The notes beneath the pieces were generated by a model. That model saw only the letters and a list, made by a program, of their open reading frames with translations. It was not told where the DNA came from and did no database searches. A DNA stretch of 64,000 nt from Sphingomonas sp. RIT328 (GTDB lineage Bacteria; Pseudomonadota; Alphaproteobacteria; Sphingomonadales; Sphingomonadaceae). Position numbers and translations under genes: made by a program. Where the stretch lies: NCBI RefSeq assembly GCF_000632225.1, contig NZ_JFYV01000053.1:120692-184691 (forward strand). Reading direction: 5' to 3'. Positions 34,011 to 42,904 of the stretch are shown one piece after another; position 1 is the first letter of the stretch, and each line of letters begins with the position of its first letter.

Positions 34011-35419
34011 CGCGCGCGATGATAGACGCGGATGATCTCGTTGCCCATCGGCAGCGACGCGGTCAGCCGATAATTGCGCGCCACCGCGGCGGCGACCAGC
34101 GCATGCGCGGCTGGGCGCTCGCCGCTGTAGAAGGGACGGATCACCACCACCGCCGGCCGCGCGGCGAGGATGCGGCGGATCTCGGTGTCCTGATCGACGC
34201 CGGTCGCGCCCGCCTCGCGCGCGCGGATCAGGTGCGAGGGGACGAGGTAGCGCGACATCAGACAGCGGCCGGTCGCGCTGTAGAGCATGTCGCTGCCCGA
34301 ATAGACGTAGAGGCAGCCCGGCCCGCGACCGATGGCGTGCGCGACCGCGGCGAGCTGCTTCCCGTCGCCGCGGCCGATACGCTGGACGATCAACACGATC
34401 TGCCCGGCGAACGCGGCGGTGAGCAGCAGCGCCGGGGTACGCCAGCGCTGCCACTCGGGCCGCCCCAGCATCCCCGCCGCCGCGGCGCAGGCGGGGAGCA
34501 GGATCGGCAGCGCATAATGATCGAACCACGGCCGGAAGATCGCGACGCCGAGGATCGCGCCCGCCAGCCAGAGCGCGACGAAGGTCCGCGGCCGCGACGC
34601 GCCGCCGCGCAGCAGCGCGACGATGGCGAGCGCGACCGGCGGCGAGACGATCAGCACGAGCTGGCCGAGATTGCTCGCGAGATCGGTGAGCGGATCGGGG
34701 TTGCGGTGCAGGATCGACAGGAAATTGGCGTAGGCGAAGGCATCCCATTGCCCGACCGCGGCATAATATGTGGCCGCGAGCACGGTGGGGAGCAGCGCCG
34801 CGACGACCAGCGCGGCGGCATAGGCGATCAGGCGCAGCGGCCGGCGCTGGCGACGCCACGTATCGGCGAGCAGCCAGAGGCCGAAGGTGATGCCTTCGAA
34901 CACCACCGAATATTTGATCTGCAATGCGATGCCGACCAAAGTCATCGCGACGATGCCGTGCGTCGCGCGCCGCGGCCGCAGCACCAGCGCCGCCGCCGCG
35001 AGCATCAGCAGATTGTAGAAGACCGGCGCCTGACCGCCCTGACCGCCGAGCAGGTCGAGCCACAGCAGATAGGCGATGCCGCCCGCGGTCGCGCCGGCCG
35101 CGAAGCCGAGCCGCTCGGCCAATTTGGCGATGCCCCAGGCGGTGACGATCGCACTGACCAGCGCGAGCAGCTGATAGGCCCAGATCCCCGCCGGCACGCC
35201 GAGTCTCGCGGGAAGCGCGTAGAGCAGGAACAGCCCGACCGGCTTGCGGTCCCAGATATCGACGAAGGGCAGCGCGCCCTGCCACATCCGCTGCGCGGTG
35301 ACGAAATAGAATTCCTCGTCGACATGGACGACCGGGTTGCCGAAGGTCAGCGCCCGCGCCGCGATCGCGACGAGGACGAGGATCGGCAGGCGCAGCCGCG
35401 GATTGGCGAGGGGGGACAT
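34007..35419 (-). CDS. GT-C family membrane glycosyltransferase (ArnT/GT39-like)
   Basis: A 470-aa integral membrane transferase using polyprenyl-phosphate sugars. The first periplasmic loop has the DE motif HVDEEFY followed by AQRMWQGALPFVDIWDRKPVG, diagnostic for the GT39/GT83 group. About ten or eleven membrane helices follow, then a soluble periplasmic C-terminus. It is first in a coupled two-gene unit with the DUF2334 protein and converges on the GT4 gene group across the repeat island, pointing to one envelope-glycan locus. Confidence 0.88.
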   Translation of the reverse strand: MSPLANPRLRLPILVLVAIAARALTFGNPVVHVDEEFYFVTAQRMWQGALPFVDIWDRKPVGLFLLYALPARLGVPAGIWAYQLLALVSAIVTAWGIAKLAERLGFAAGATAGGIAYLLWLDLLGGQGGQAPVFYNLLMLAAAALVLRPRRATHGIVAMTLVGIALQIKYSVVFEGITFGLWLLADTWRRQRRPLRLIAYAAALVVAALLPTVLAATYYAAVGQWDAFAYANFLSILHRNPDPLTDLASNLGQLVLIVSPPVALAIVALLRGGASRPRTFVALWLAGAILGVAIFRPWFDHYALPILLPACAAAAGMLGRPEWQRWRTPALLLTAAFAGQIVLIVQRIGRGDGKQLAAVAHAIGRGPGCLYVYSGSDMLYSATGRCLMSRYLVPSHLIRAREAGATGVDQDTEIRRILAARPAVVVIRPFYSGERPAAHALVAAAVARNYRLTASLPMGNEIIRVYHRAR

Positions 35420-35498
35420 GGCGACCCGCGGTAGCGACGGGTGCGCGGCGTGCCAATTCGGGAAATGGCGGCAGGCGCGGATCGCGCCGGTCCCCGCC

Positions 35499-36224
35499 CT
35501 ATCCCCGCTTCGCGGTCACGAAATAATCGAGCTGCGTCGAATCGCTCAGCGTGAAGCCGGTCGCGGGCGAGAAGCCGAGGCCGCGCACGTCGGTGACGGT
35601 CAGGCCGGCGCGGCGGAGCAGGTCGGTGAGCTCGTCGGGGGTGAGGAACTTGTCCCAATCGTGCGTGCCGCGCGGGATGCGGCCGGTGCCCTCGGCCAGC
35701 GTGATCAGCGCGAGGCGCGACAGCGGCGTGCGATTGGGGGTCGACAGCACCAGCAGGCCGCCGTCGGCGAGCGTCTCGGCAAGGCCGCGGACGAAGCCGG
35801 CCGGATCGGCGACATGTTCGATCACCTCGAGGCTGGTGACGAGGTCGAACGTCCCGGTCATTGTCTCGACCCCGACCGCGCGATAGTCGATCGTCAGCCC
35901 CGCCTCGGCGGCATGCGCTGTGGCGACGGCGATATTCTCCGCCGCCGCATCGATCCCCGTCACCGCCGCGCCGAGCCGGGCGAGCGGTTCGCAGAGCAGC
36001 CCGGCGCCGCAGCCGACATCGAGCGCGCGGCGGCCGGCGAGGGGGGTGAAGCTGGTGTCGTCGCCGTCCCAATGCCGGTCGATCGCCGCGCGAATATAGC
36101 CGAGCCGGACGGGGTTGAGCTTGTGCAGCATCGCCGACGAGCCCTTCGGGTCCCACCAGTCCTTCGCCATCGCGCCGAAATGCTTCGCCTCGCGCGGATC
36201 GATCGTGCTGCTTGCCATCATCAT
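35499..36224 (-). CDS. ubiG: Ubiquinone biosynthesis O-methyltransferase
   Basis: SAM-dependent methyltransferase making both O-methylations of ubiquinone; 241 aa. UbiG-specific N-terminus (KHFGAMAKDWWDPKGSSAMLHKLNPVRLGYI), SAM motif LDVGCGAGLL, LEVIEHV and GTHDWDKFLTPDEL. Three consecutive Met codons make the exact start uncertain by one or two residues. It is divergent from lysC with a 53-bp gap. Confidence 0.96.
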   Translation of the reverse strand: MMMASSTIDPREAKHFGAMAKDWWDPKGSSAMLHKLNPVRLGYIRAAIDRHWDGDDTSFTPLAGRRALDVGCGAGLLCEPLARLGAAVTGIDAAAENIAVATAHAAEAGLTIDYRAVGVETMTGTFDLVTSLEVIEHVADPAGFVRGLAETLADGGLLVLSTPNRTPLSRLALITLAEGTGRIPRGTHDWDKFLTPDELTDLLRRAGLTVTDVRGLGFSPATGFTLSDSTQLDYFVTAKRG

Positions 36225-36277
36225 GACCGCTACCTATCAGTGCGGCCCCTTTACCCCAAGGAGTTTGGCGACGCGGC

Positions 36278-37555
36278 ATGGCACGGATCGTGATGAAGTT
36301 CGGCGGCACGTCGATGGCCGGGATCGAGCGCATCCGGAGCGTGGCGGCGCGCGTCAAACGCGAGGTCGATGCCGGCAATCAGGTCGCGGTGGTCGTCTCG
36401 GCGATGGCGGGCGAGACCGACCGGCTGGTCGGCTTCTGCCGCGAGGCCTCGTCGCTCTACGATCCGCGCGAATATGACGTCGTCGTCGCCGCGGGCGAGC
36501 AGATCACCAGCGGCCTGCTCGCGATCGCCCTGCAGGCGGCGGGCGTGCCGGCGCGCTCGTGGCTCGGCTGGCAATTGCCGATCCAGACCGACGCGGCGCA
36601 TGCCAAGGCGCGGATCGGCGAGATCGCGGTCGACGCGCTCGCCGCGAGCATGGCGGCGGGCGAGGTCGCGGTGATCCCCGGCTTCCAGGGGCTGGCGGAG
36701 GACGGCCGCGTCACCACGCTCGGCCGCGGCGGATCGGACACGTCGGCGGTGGCGGTAGCGGCGGCGATCAAGGCGGATCGCTGCGACATCTACACCGACG
36801 TCGACGGCGTCTACACCACCGATCCGCGCATCGTGCCGCGCGCGCGCAAGCTCAACAAGGTGACCTATGAAGAGATGCTGGAACTCGCCAGCGTCGGCGC
36901 CAAGGTGCTGCAGACCCGGTCGGTCGGCCTGGCGATGAAGGAACAGGTCCGCGTCCAGGTGCTCTCGTCCTTTACCGGGCCGGATGCACCGATGGCGGAT
37001 ACGCTGCCCGGCACGATGATCGTGGGCGAGGAGGAGGCAGGCCAGCAGGAGAATGGCGACGTGGAACGACAGCTCATCACCGGTATCGCGCATGACAAGA
37101 ACGAGGCGAAGATCACGCTGACCAGCGTTCCCGATCAGCCAGGTGCGGTGTCGGCGATCTTCGAACCGCTCGCCGCGGCGAACATCAACGTCGACATGAT
37201 CATCCAGAATATCGCGCACAACCATGGCTCGACCGACGTCACCTTCACCGTGCCGTCCGCCGACCTCGCGCGCAGCCTTGAGGCGCTCAACCAGGCGCGC
37301 GAGTCGATCGGCTTCGCCGAGCTGGTCCACGACACGCGCGTCGCCAAAGTCTCGGTGGTCGGCGTCGGCATGCGCAGCCATGCGGGCGTCGCCAGCACGA
37401 TGTTCACCACGCTCGGCAAGCGCGGCATCAACATCCAGGCGATCTCGACCAGCGAGATCAAGGTCAGCGTGCTGATCCACGAGGACGAGACCGAACTCGC
37501 CGTCCGCATGCTGCACACCGCCTACGGCCTCGACGCCGCGGACGCCGCGGCGTGA
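36278..37555 (+). CDS. lysC: Aspartate kinase
   Basis: First step of the aspartate pathway to Lys, Thr, Met and diaminopimelate; 425 aa. The kinase domain begins KFGGTSMAGIERI and includes TLGRGGSDTSAVA and YTDVDGVYTTDPR. The C-terminal ACT domains (LTSVPDQPGAVSAIFEPLA and VSVVGVGMRSHAG, SEIKVSVLI) mediate feedback inhibition by lysine or threonine. An AAGGAG ribosome site lies about 13 bp upstream. It overlaps the next gene by GTGA. Confidence 0.97.
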   Translation: MARIVMKFGGTSMAGIERIRSVAARVKREVDAGNQVAVVVSAMAGETDRLVGFCREASSLYDPREYDVVVAAGEQITSGLLAIALQAAGVPARSWLGWQLPIQTDAAHAKARIGEIAVDALAASMAAGEVAVIPGFQGLAEDGRVTTLGRGGSDTSAVAVAAAIKADRCDIYTDVDGVYTTDPRIVPRARKLNKVTYEEMLELASVGAKVLQTRSVGLAMKEQVRVQVLSSFTGPDAPMADTLPGTMIVGEEEAGQQENGDVERQLITGIAHDKNEAKITLTSVPDQPGAVSAIFEPLAAANINVDMIIQNIAHNHGSTDVTFTVPSADLARSLEALNQARESIGFAELVHDTRVAKVSVVGVGMRSHAGVASTMFTTLGKRGINIQAISTSEIKVSVLIHEDETELAVRMLHTAYGLDAADAAA

Positions 37556-38571
37556 GCGTCGGACAGGAGCGGCTGACCCGCCGCATGGCGCGCGGTGCCG
37601 CCTTCCTCGGCAGCGAGGTGGCGATCATGGCCGGCGCGATGTCGTGGGTGAGCGAGCGCCATCTCGTCGCGGCGATGTCCAACGCCGGCGGCTTCGGCGT
37701 GATCGCCTGCGGCGCGATGACGCCCGAGCTGCTCGACGCCGAGATCGCCGGGACCAAGGCGCTGACCGACAAGCCGTTCGGCGTCAATCTCATCACCATG
37801 CACCCGGCGCTGACCGAGCTGATCGCGGTGTGCGCGCGCCACGGCGTCGGCCATGTCGTGCTCGCCGGCGGTTTGCCGCCCAAGGGCTCGCTCGAGGCGA
37901 TCAAGGCGGGCGGTGCCAAGGTGATCTGCTTCGCGCCGACGCTGGCGCTGGCCAAGAAGCTGATCCGCTCGGGCGTCGACGCGCTGGTGATCGAGGGGAT
38001 GGAGGCGGGCGGCCATATCGGCCCGGTCTCGACCAGCGTGCTCGCGCAGGAGATGCTGCCCGAGATCGCCGACCAGGTGCCGGTGTTCGTCGCCGGCGGG
38101 ATCGGGCGCGGCGAGGCGATCGCGGGCTATCTCGACATGGGCGCGGCGGGGGGGCAGCTCGGCACGCGCTTCGTCTGCGCGACCGAATCGATCGCGCATC
38201 CGAAGTTCAAGCAGGCGTTCATCCGCGCCAGCGCGCGCGACGCGGTGGCGAGCGTCCAGCTCGATCCGCGGCTGCCGGTGATCCCGGTGCGTGCGCTCAA
38301 GAACGCGGGCGGCGAGCTGTTCACCGCCAAGCAGCGCGAGGTGGCGCTGTCGCTCGACGAGGGTCGCGTCGCGATGACCGAGGCGCAGTTGCAGATCGAA
38401 CATTATTGGGCGGGTGCCTTGCGCCGCGCGGTGATCGACGGCGACGTCGAACATGGCAGCGTGATGGCCGGCCAGTCGGTCGGCATGGTCACCAAGGAAG
38501 AGCCGATTGCCGAGATCATCGCCGCGCTGATCGAGGAGGCGGCGCACGCACTGGACAAGCGCGCGGCATAA
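37552..38571 (+). CDS. Nitronate monooxygenase / FabK-like flavoprotein
   Basis: A 339-aa FMN-dependent TIM-barrel oxidoreductase of the NMO/2-nitropropane dioxygenase family. PIMAGAMS-like N-terminus (VAIMAGAMSWVSE), SNAGGFGVIACG, IEGMEAGGHIG, and the phosphate-binding VFVAGGIGRGEAIAGYLDMGAAGGQLGTRFV. FabK enoyl-ACP reductases share these motifs, so substrate is open. The GTG start overlaps the lysC stop, giving translational coupling, although no pathway link between the two is known. Confidence 0.9.
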   Translation: MSVGQERLTRRMARGAAFLGSEVAIMAGAMSWVSERHLVAAMSNAGGFGVIACGAMTPELLDAEIAGTKALTDKPFGVNLITMHPALTELIAVCARHGVGHVVLAGGLPPKGSLEAIKAGGAKVICFAPTLALAKKLIRSGVDALVIEGMEAGGHIGPVSTSVLAQEMLPEIADQVPVFVAGGIGRGEAIAGYLDMGAAGGQLGTRFVCATESIAHPKFKQAFIRASARDAVASVQLDPRLPVIPVRALKNAGGELFTAKQREVALSLDEGRVAMTEAQLQIEHYWAGALRRAVIDGDVEHGSVMAGQSVGMVTKEEPIAEIIAALIEEAAHALDKRAA

Positions 38572-38662
38572 TTCCGTCCCGTCGCGGCAAGGATGCTTAC
38601 CAGCCGTTAACCATTGCGGGCGCACATTCCGACCGGCCGGGGGGCTGGAAGGAATCGAGGCG

Positions 38663-39421
38663 ATGCGGCAGATCATAGCGCTTACCGGGATCGGACTGGC
38701 CTTGCTCGCGGGCTGTGCGGTGCGGCCCAAGCGGGTCGCGGTGGCGCCGCCGCAGCCCGTGGCGACACCGACGCCGGCGCCGCTGGCGATGCCCAGGGGC
38801 GCCTATGTCGGCATGCAGATCCCGGCGCTGATGGCGGATGGCCGTTATGCGACGCCCAATCGCAACCTCTCCGCCGACGGAACCGTGTGGCATCTGCGCG
38901 CCGCGCTCAACGTCGCGGCGCTCGCCTGCCGCGGGCCGGACGAGGCGGCGATCATCGCCGGCTATAACGCCTTGCTCGCGAGGCAGAAGGACGGGCTCGG
39001 CACGGCGCAGGCGCGGCTGACGGCCGAATACAAAGCGGGCGGCGGCGACTGGCAGGATCGCTATGACGACGAGATGACGCGGCTCTACAATTTCTTCTCG
39101 CAGAGCCAGGCGCGCGAGGCCTTCTGCAACGCCGCGGCGGCGACGCTCGCCGATGGTGCGACGATCGCGCCGGCGGATCTGCCGGCCTTCGCCGCGGGCC
39201 GGCTGGCGGTGCTCGAAAAGCCGTTCACCGATTTCTACGCCGCCTACGACGCCTGGCGGGCGCAACGCGCCGCCGAGACGCGGATGGCGCTCGCCCCGGT
39301 CGCGCCGGCGCCGCGCGTGCTCGCGGTCCAGGCGGTGCCCGCCGCCGCGCCGCCGCCGCGCCCCCGGCTGACGCTCGATCCGAGCGTGTTCGCCGAAAGC
39401 GCGGCGACCGTCACGAACTGA
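38663..39421 (+). CDS. Outer-membrane lipoprotein, function unknown
   Basis: A 252-aa protein with a lipoprotein signal (LLAGC, Cys18), then a Pro/Ala-rich linker (residues 20-45) and an alpha-helical body with two conserved-looking cysteines (LACRGP, AFCNAAAA) that could form a disulfide. It resembles hypothetical sphingomonad lipoproteins; no domain is recognised. It follows the nitronate monooxygenase gene after 91 bp. The last 11 bases overlap the convergent XRE gene. Confidence 0.75.
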   Translation: MRQIIALTGIGLALLAGCAVRPKRVAVAPPQPVATPTPAPLAMPRGAYVGMQIPALMADGRYATPNRNLSADGTVWHLRAALNVAALACRGPDEAAIIAGYNALLARQKDGLGTAQARLTAEYKAGGGDWQDRYDDEMTRLYNFFSQSQAREAFCNAAAATLADGATIAPADLPAFAAGRLAVLEKPFTDFYAAYDAWRAQRAAETRMALAPVAPAPRVLAVQAVPAAAPPPRPRLTLDPSVFAESAATVTN

Positions 39422-39614
39422 TTCGGAACAGCGATTCGACCGGCCGCTGTAACGCCGCGGCGAGCTTGAGCGCGAGCAACGTCGAGGGGATGAAGACGCC
39501 ATTCTCGACGGTGTTGATCGTCTTGCGGCTGACCCCGACGCGCTCGGCGAGCGCCGCCTGGGTCAGGCCCAGCCGCTCGCGTTCCTCCTTCAGGCTGTTG
39601 CGCAGCTCGCTCAC
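39411..39614 (-). CDS. XRE-family helix-turn-helix regulator (67 aa)
   Basis: A minimal Cro/CI-type repressor made of one HTH domain: LKEERERLGLTQAALAERVGVSRKTINTVENG, then STLLALKLAAALQRPVESLF. It matches the YozG-like class of small regulators that are encoded beside a membrane protein. It overlaps the upstream membrane-protein gene by 4 bp, and inverted GTAAC repeats upstream of the pair are a plausible autoregulatory operator. Confidence 0.9.
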   Translation of the reverse strand: MSELRNSLKEERERLGLTQAALAERVGVSRKTINTVENGVFIPSTLLALKLAAALQRPVESLFRISS

Positions 39615-40030
39615 CGGGCGGCGCGCAGCTCGAGTGTGGCGAAGCTGATCATCGCGGCAAACAGGCCCGCGGTGGCGACGATGCGAGCGACGTCATAGCC
39701 GCCGATCATCGCGTCATGCGCAAACGGGGCAGTGACGAGCGCGGCGACAAGGCTGGCCCAGAAGCCAGCGGTGCAGCTCATCCGCCGGTGTTCGCGCACC
39801 ACTTCGTCTTCCAGCACCTTGTTCAGCGCGCTGTTCGGCTTCAGCCATCGCCGCCACGGCAGCAGCGTGAGCGCGCAGACCAGCGCGACGCCCAGCCAGA
39901 ACCCGTCGACGAAGTCGCGGCGCAGCAGGATCATGCCGCAGAGTTCGGAGAGCAACAGCATCGCTCCCATCAGGTACAGCATCAGCGCCCAGGCGCGACT
40001 GGTGCGTTCCGCCAATTCGATCGTGTCCAT
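39611..40030 (-). CDS. Small membrane protein paired with an XRE regulator
   Basis: A 139-aa protein with four hydrophobic segments (MLYLMGAMLLLSEL; WLGVALVCALTLLPW; FWASLVAALVTAPFA; ATAGLFAAMISFA) and a charged central loop. ATG 40030 has a strong AGGAGG ribosome site and is preferred to ATG 40084. It is the first gene of the pair with the 67-aa regulator. Such pairs are widespread, but the membrane partner has no established role. Confidence 0.8.
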   Translation of the reverse strand: MDTIELAERTSRAWALMLYLMGAMLLLSELCGMILLRRDFVDGFWLGVALVCALTLLPWRRWLKPNSALNKVLEDEVVREHRRMSCTAGFWASLVAALVTAPFAHDAMIGGYDVARIVATAGLFAAMISFATLELRAAR

Positions 40031-40041
40031 CACGCCCTCCT

Positions 40042-40075
40042 GTAACCTACAGGTGATATGTAACCCATGCGTTAC
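40042..40075 (-). promoter_or_regulatory. Candidate operator: repeated GTAAC/GTTAC sites
   Basis: GTAAC at 40042, then GTAAC-CCATGC-GTTAC at 40060-40075 (perfect 5-bp inverted arms, 6-bp spacer), located 12-45 bp upstream of the membrane-protein start. This is a natural target for the small XRE regulator. Confidence 0.5.
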
Positions 40076-40126
40076 ATCCGTCAATAGGGTTTCCCCGGCG
40101 GCAAGGTTCGGTTAACGCCGGCCGCG

Positions 40127-40585
40127 ATGACGGACGAGGACCAGCCGCAGGCAGGACGGTTCGCGGGGCGCGAGCACCGGTTCGCCGTGCGCGTCTATTT
40201 CGAGGACACCGATCTGTCGGGCGTCGTCTATCATGCCAATTATCTGCGCTACATGGAGCGTGCCCGCTCCGACATGCTGCGGCTCGCCGGGATCGACCAG
40301 CGCGCGACGCACGAATCGGGCGGCGGCGCCTATGCGGTCGCCGATCTCGCCATCCGCTATCGCGCGCCGGCGCGACTCGACGATGCCCTGATCGTCGTCA
40401 GCCGGGTGATGCGGGTGCGCGCGGCCAGCACCGTCATTCATCACACAGTCAGGCGCGGTTCGCATGTGCTGGCGGAGGCCGAGGTCACGGTGGCGCTGGT
40501 CGCGCCGTCGGGGCGGCCGACGCGTCAGCCGGCCGCCTGGACGGATATCTACCAACGCCTGATCTGGCAGGGGACCAACTCATGA
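40127..40585 (+). CDS. ybgC: Tol-Pal system acyl-CoA thioesterase
   Basis: A 152-aa hot-dog fold thioesterase; first gene of the tol-pal operon. The active-site motif YFEDTDLSGVVYHANYLRYMERAR carries the catalytic Asp. YbgC acts on short or acyl-ACP-linked thioesters of phospholipid metabolism; its role in Tol-Pal function is unsettled. Stop overlaps tolQ by 4 bp. Confidence 0.95.
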   Translation: MTDEDQPQAGRFAGREHRFAVRVYFEDTDLSGVVYHANYLRYMERARSDMLRLAGIDQRATHESGGGAYAVADLAIRYRAPARLDDALIVVSRVMRVRAASTVIHHTVRRGSHVLAEAEVTVALVAPSGRPTRQPAAWTDIYQRLIWQGTNS

Positions 40586-41274
40586 ATCCGGTGTTCAACA
40601 TGGATGCGGCGACGCTGTCGCCCGTCGCGCTCTTCCTCCAGGCCGATCTGGTGGTGAAGGTCGTGATGGCGGGGCTGCTGTTCGCCAGCATCTGGACCTG
40701 GGCGCTGATCATCGCCTTCTGGCGGCGGCTCGGCCGCATCCGCAAGGGCATGACGGGGTTCGAGCGCGACTTCTGGAAGGCCGAGGATATCGACGCCTTC
40801 TACAAGGCGGAGGCGGACAAGGATCTGCCCTCGGCGCGGGTCTTCGTCGCCGGGGTGAAGGAATGGCGCCGTTCGACCGCGGGCGGCGCGATCGACAAGA
40901 GCGGCACGCGCGAGCGGCTCGCCACCGCGATGGGCGCGGCGGCGGCGCTGGAGATCGACACGATTTCCGACCGGCTCAACATCCTCGCGACGATCGGTTC
41001 GGTCGCGCCGTTCGTCGGGCTGTTCGGCACCGTCTGGGGGATCATGCGCAGCTTCACCGGCATCGCCCAGGCGCAGAATTCCTCGCTTGCGGTGGTCGCG
41101 CCGGGGATTGCCGAGGCGCTGTTCGCGACCGCGATCGGCCTGTTCGCGGCGATCCCCGCGGTGATCGCCTACAATCGCTTCAGCCATGGCGTGAACCGGA
41201 TCGAGGCGGCGCTTAATCGCTTCGCCGACGGTTTCCACACGACGCTGTCGCGTCAGCTCGATTCGGGGCGGTAA
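40582..41274 (+). CDS. tolQ: Tol-Pal system protein TolQ
   Basis: Inner-membrane proton-channel subunit with three helices, 230 aa; with TolR it forms the motor energised by proton motive force that drives TolA. The conserved cytoplasmic and membrane block LNILATIGSVAPFVGLFGTVWGIMRSF and EALFATAIGLFAAIPAVIAYN are MotA/TolQ/ExbB signatures. Start is an ATG in the ybgC overlap. Confidence 0.97.
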   Translation: MNPVFNMDAATLSPVALFLQADLVVKVVMAGLLFASIWTWALIIAFWRRLGRIRKGMTGFERDFWKAEDIDAFYKAEADKDLPSARVFVAGVKEWRRSTAGGAIDKSGTRERLATAMGAAAALEIDTISDRLNILATIGSVAPFVGLFGTVWGIMRSFTGIAQAQNSSLAVVAPGIAEALFATAIGLFAAIPAVIAYNRFSHGVNRIEAALNRFADGFHTTLSRQLDSGR

Positions 41275-41281
41275 GCCGGCG

Positions 41282-41721
<440 letters not shown>

Positions 41722-41722
<1 letters not shown>

Positions 41723-42732
41723 TGGATCGGGCGGAGCGGATCGGGCTGGGGATAGCGGTCGTCGGGCACGTCGTGCTCTTCGGCCTGCTGTCGGTCGGCT
41801 TCCTCGCCACGCCCAATCCGGAAAAGCTCCAGCAGACGCCGATGGAGGTGAGCCTCGTCCCCGACGTCGCGCTCGAGGCGAGCGCGCCGCAGGCGGTGAC
41901 GCCGCCGGCGCAATCGGTCGCGCCCGACGCCGGCGCGCCCGAGGATGCCGCGCCGCCCGCTCCCGCCGAGGAACCGGCGCCCGAGCCGGAACCCGCACCG
42001 CCCGCGCCGCAGCCCGAGCCGGCCCCGCCCAAGCCGACGCCGCCCAAGCCGGCGCCCGCCAAACCCGCTCCGGCCAAACCGGCGCCGCCAAAGCCTGCGC
42101 CCAAGCCCGCGCCCGCCCCCAAACCGGTGCCGGCCAAGCCCAAGCCGCGGCCGGCCGAGGCGCCCGCCAAGCCTGCGCCGGCCAAGCCCGCCAAGGCGGC
42201 ACCCGCCGCGCCGGCCAAGTCCGCCGCCAAGCCGTCGAGCAGCGCCGCCAAGCCGGCCAAGCCCGCCGCCGCCAAGGGATCGGGCAGCAGTGAATCGTCC
42301 AAGGCCGCCAGGCCGCGCGGTTCGCGACTCGGCGACGATTTCCTCGCCGGGCTGAGCAGCGATCCGTCGCCGAGCAAATCGACCGCGCCGCGCGCCGCCA
42401 AGATCGACGGCCGCGCCATGGCCTCGATCGTCCAGGCGATCGCGCGCCAGATCCAGCCGTGCGCCGATCGCCAGGTCAATCCGGGGCCGGGCGCGAACGA
42501 GATCGTGACGACGCTCAACCTGCGGCTCAACGAGGACGGCACGCTCGCCGCGACGCCGCGCATGGTCCGCCAGTCGGGCGTCACCGATGAGAATGAGCGC
42601 TACAAGCAGCGCGTCGTCGATCTCGGCATCGCCGCGTTCAAGGGCTGTGCGCCGCTCAAGCTGCCGGCGGAATATTATTCGACGCCGTCGGGCGGCTGGA
42701 ACAACATCAACTTCCAGTGGAAGCTGCAATGA
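41722..42732 (+). CDS. tolA: Cell-envelope integrity protein TolA
   Basis: A 336-aa Tol-Pal linker between the inner-membrane motor and the outer membrane. One N-terminal membrane helix (GLGIAVVGHVVLFGLLSVGF), then a long Pro/Lys/Ala-rich domain (residues about 50-190, with repeated PAKPAP and PPKPAP), then a C-terminal TolA/TonB-like domain with two Cys (QPCADRQ, KGCAPL). Domain II looks like a TonB polyproline rod more than the usual long helix. Identity rests mainly on operon position and architecture. Confidence 0.9.
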
Positions 42733-42756
42733 CGGGGGCGCAGGCGTCCGCGTCCA

Positions 42757-42844
42757 CCGGGCGGGCTGAGCCTGTCGAAGCCGCCGGCGCGATCCGAGGC
42801 GGGCGCATGCGACCCACTGCCCTTCGACAGGGTCAGGGCGAACG
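42757..42844. repeat. REP element pair inside the tol operon
   Basis: Two opposed copies of a REP motif: GGGCTGAGCCTGTCGAAG at 42762-42779 and CCTTCGACAGGGTCAGGGCG at 42821-42840. This is the TTCGACAGG-type repeat common in sphingomonad genomes. The pair can fold as a hairpin between tolA and tolB. Confidence 0.8.
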
Positions 42845-42904
42845 GGCTAAGGGGGACGGCATGCGTCTCCACGGGACAATCAGGTGCGAAAAGGGTTTGA
42901 GGTC

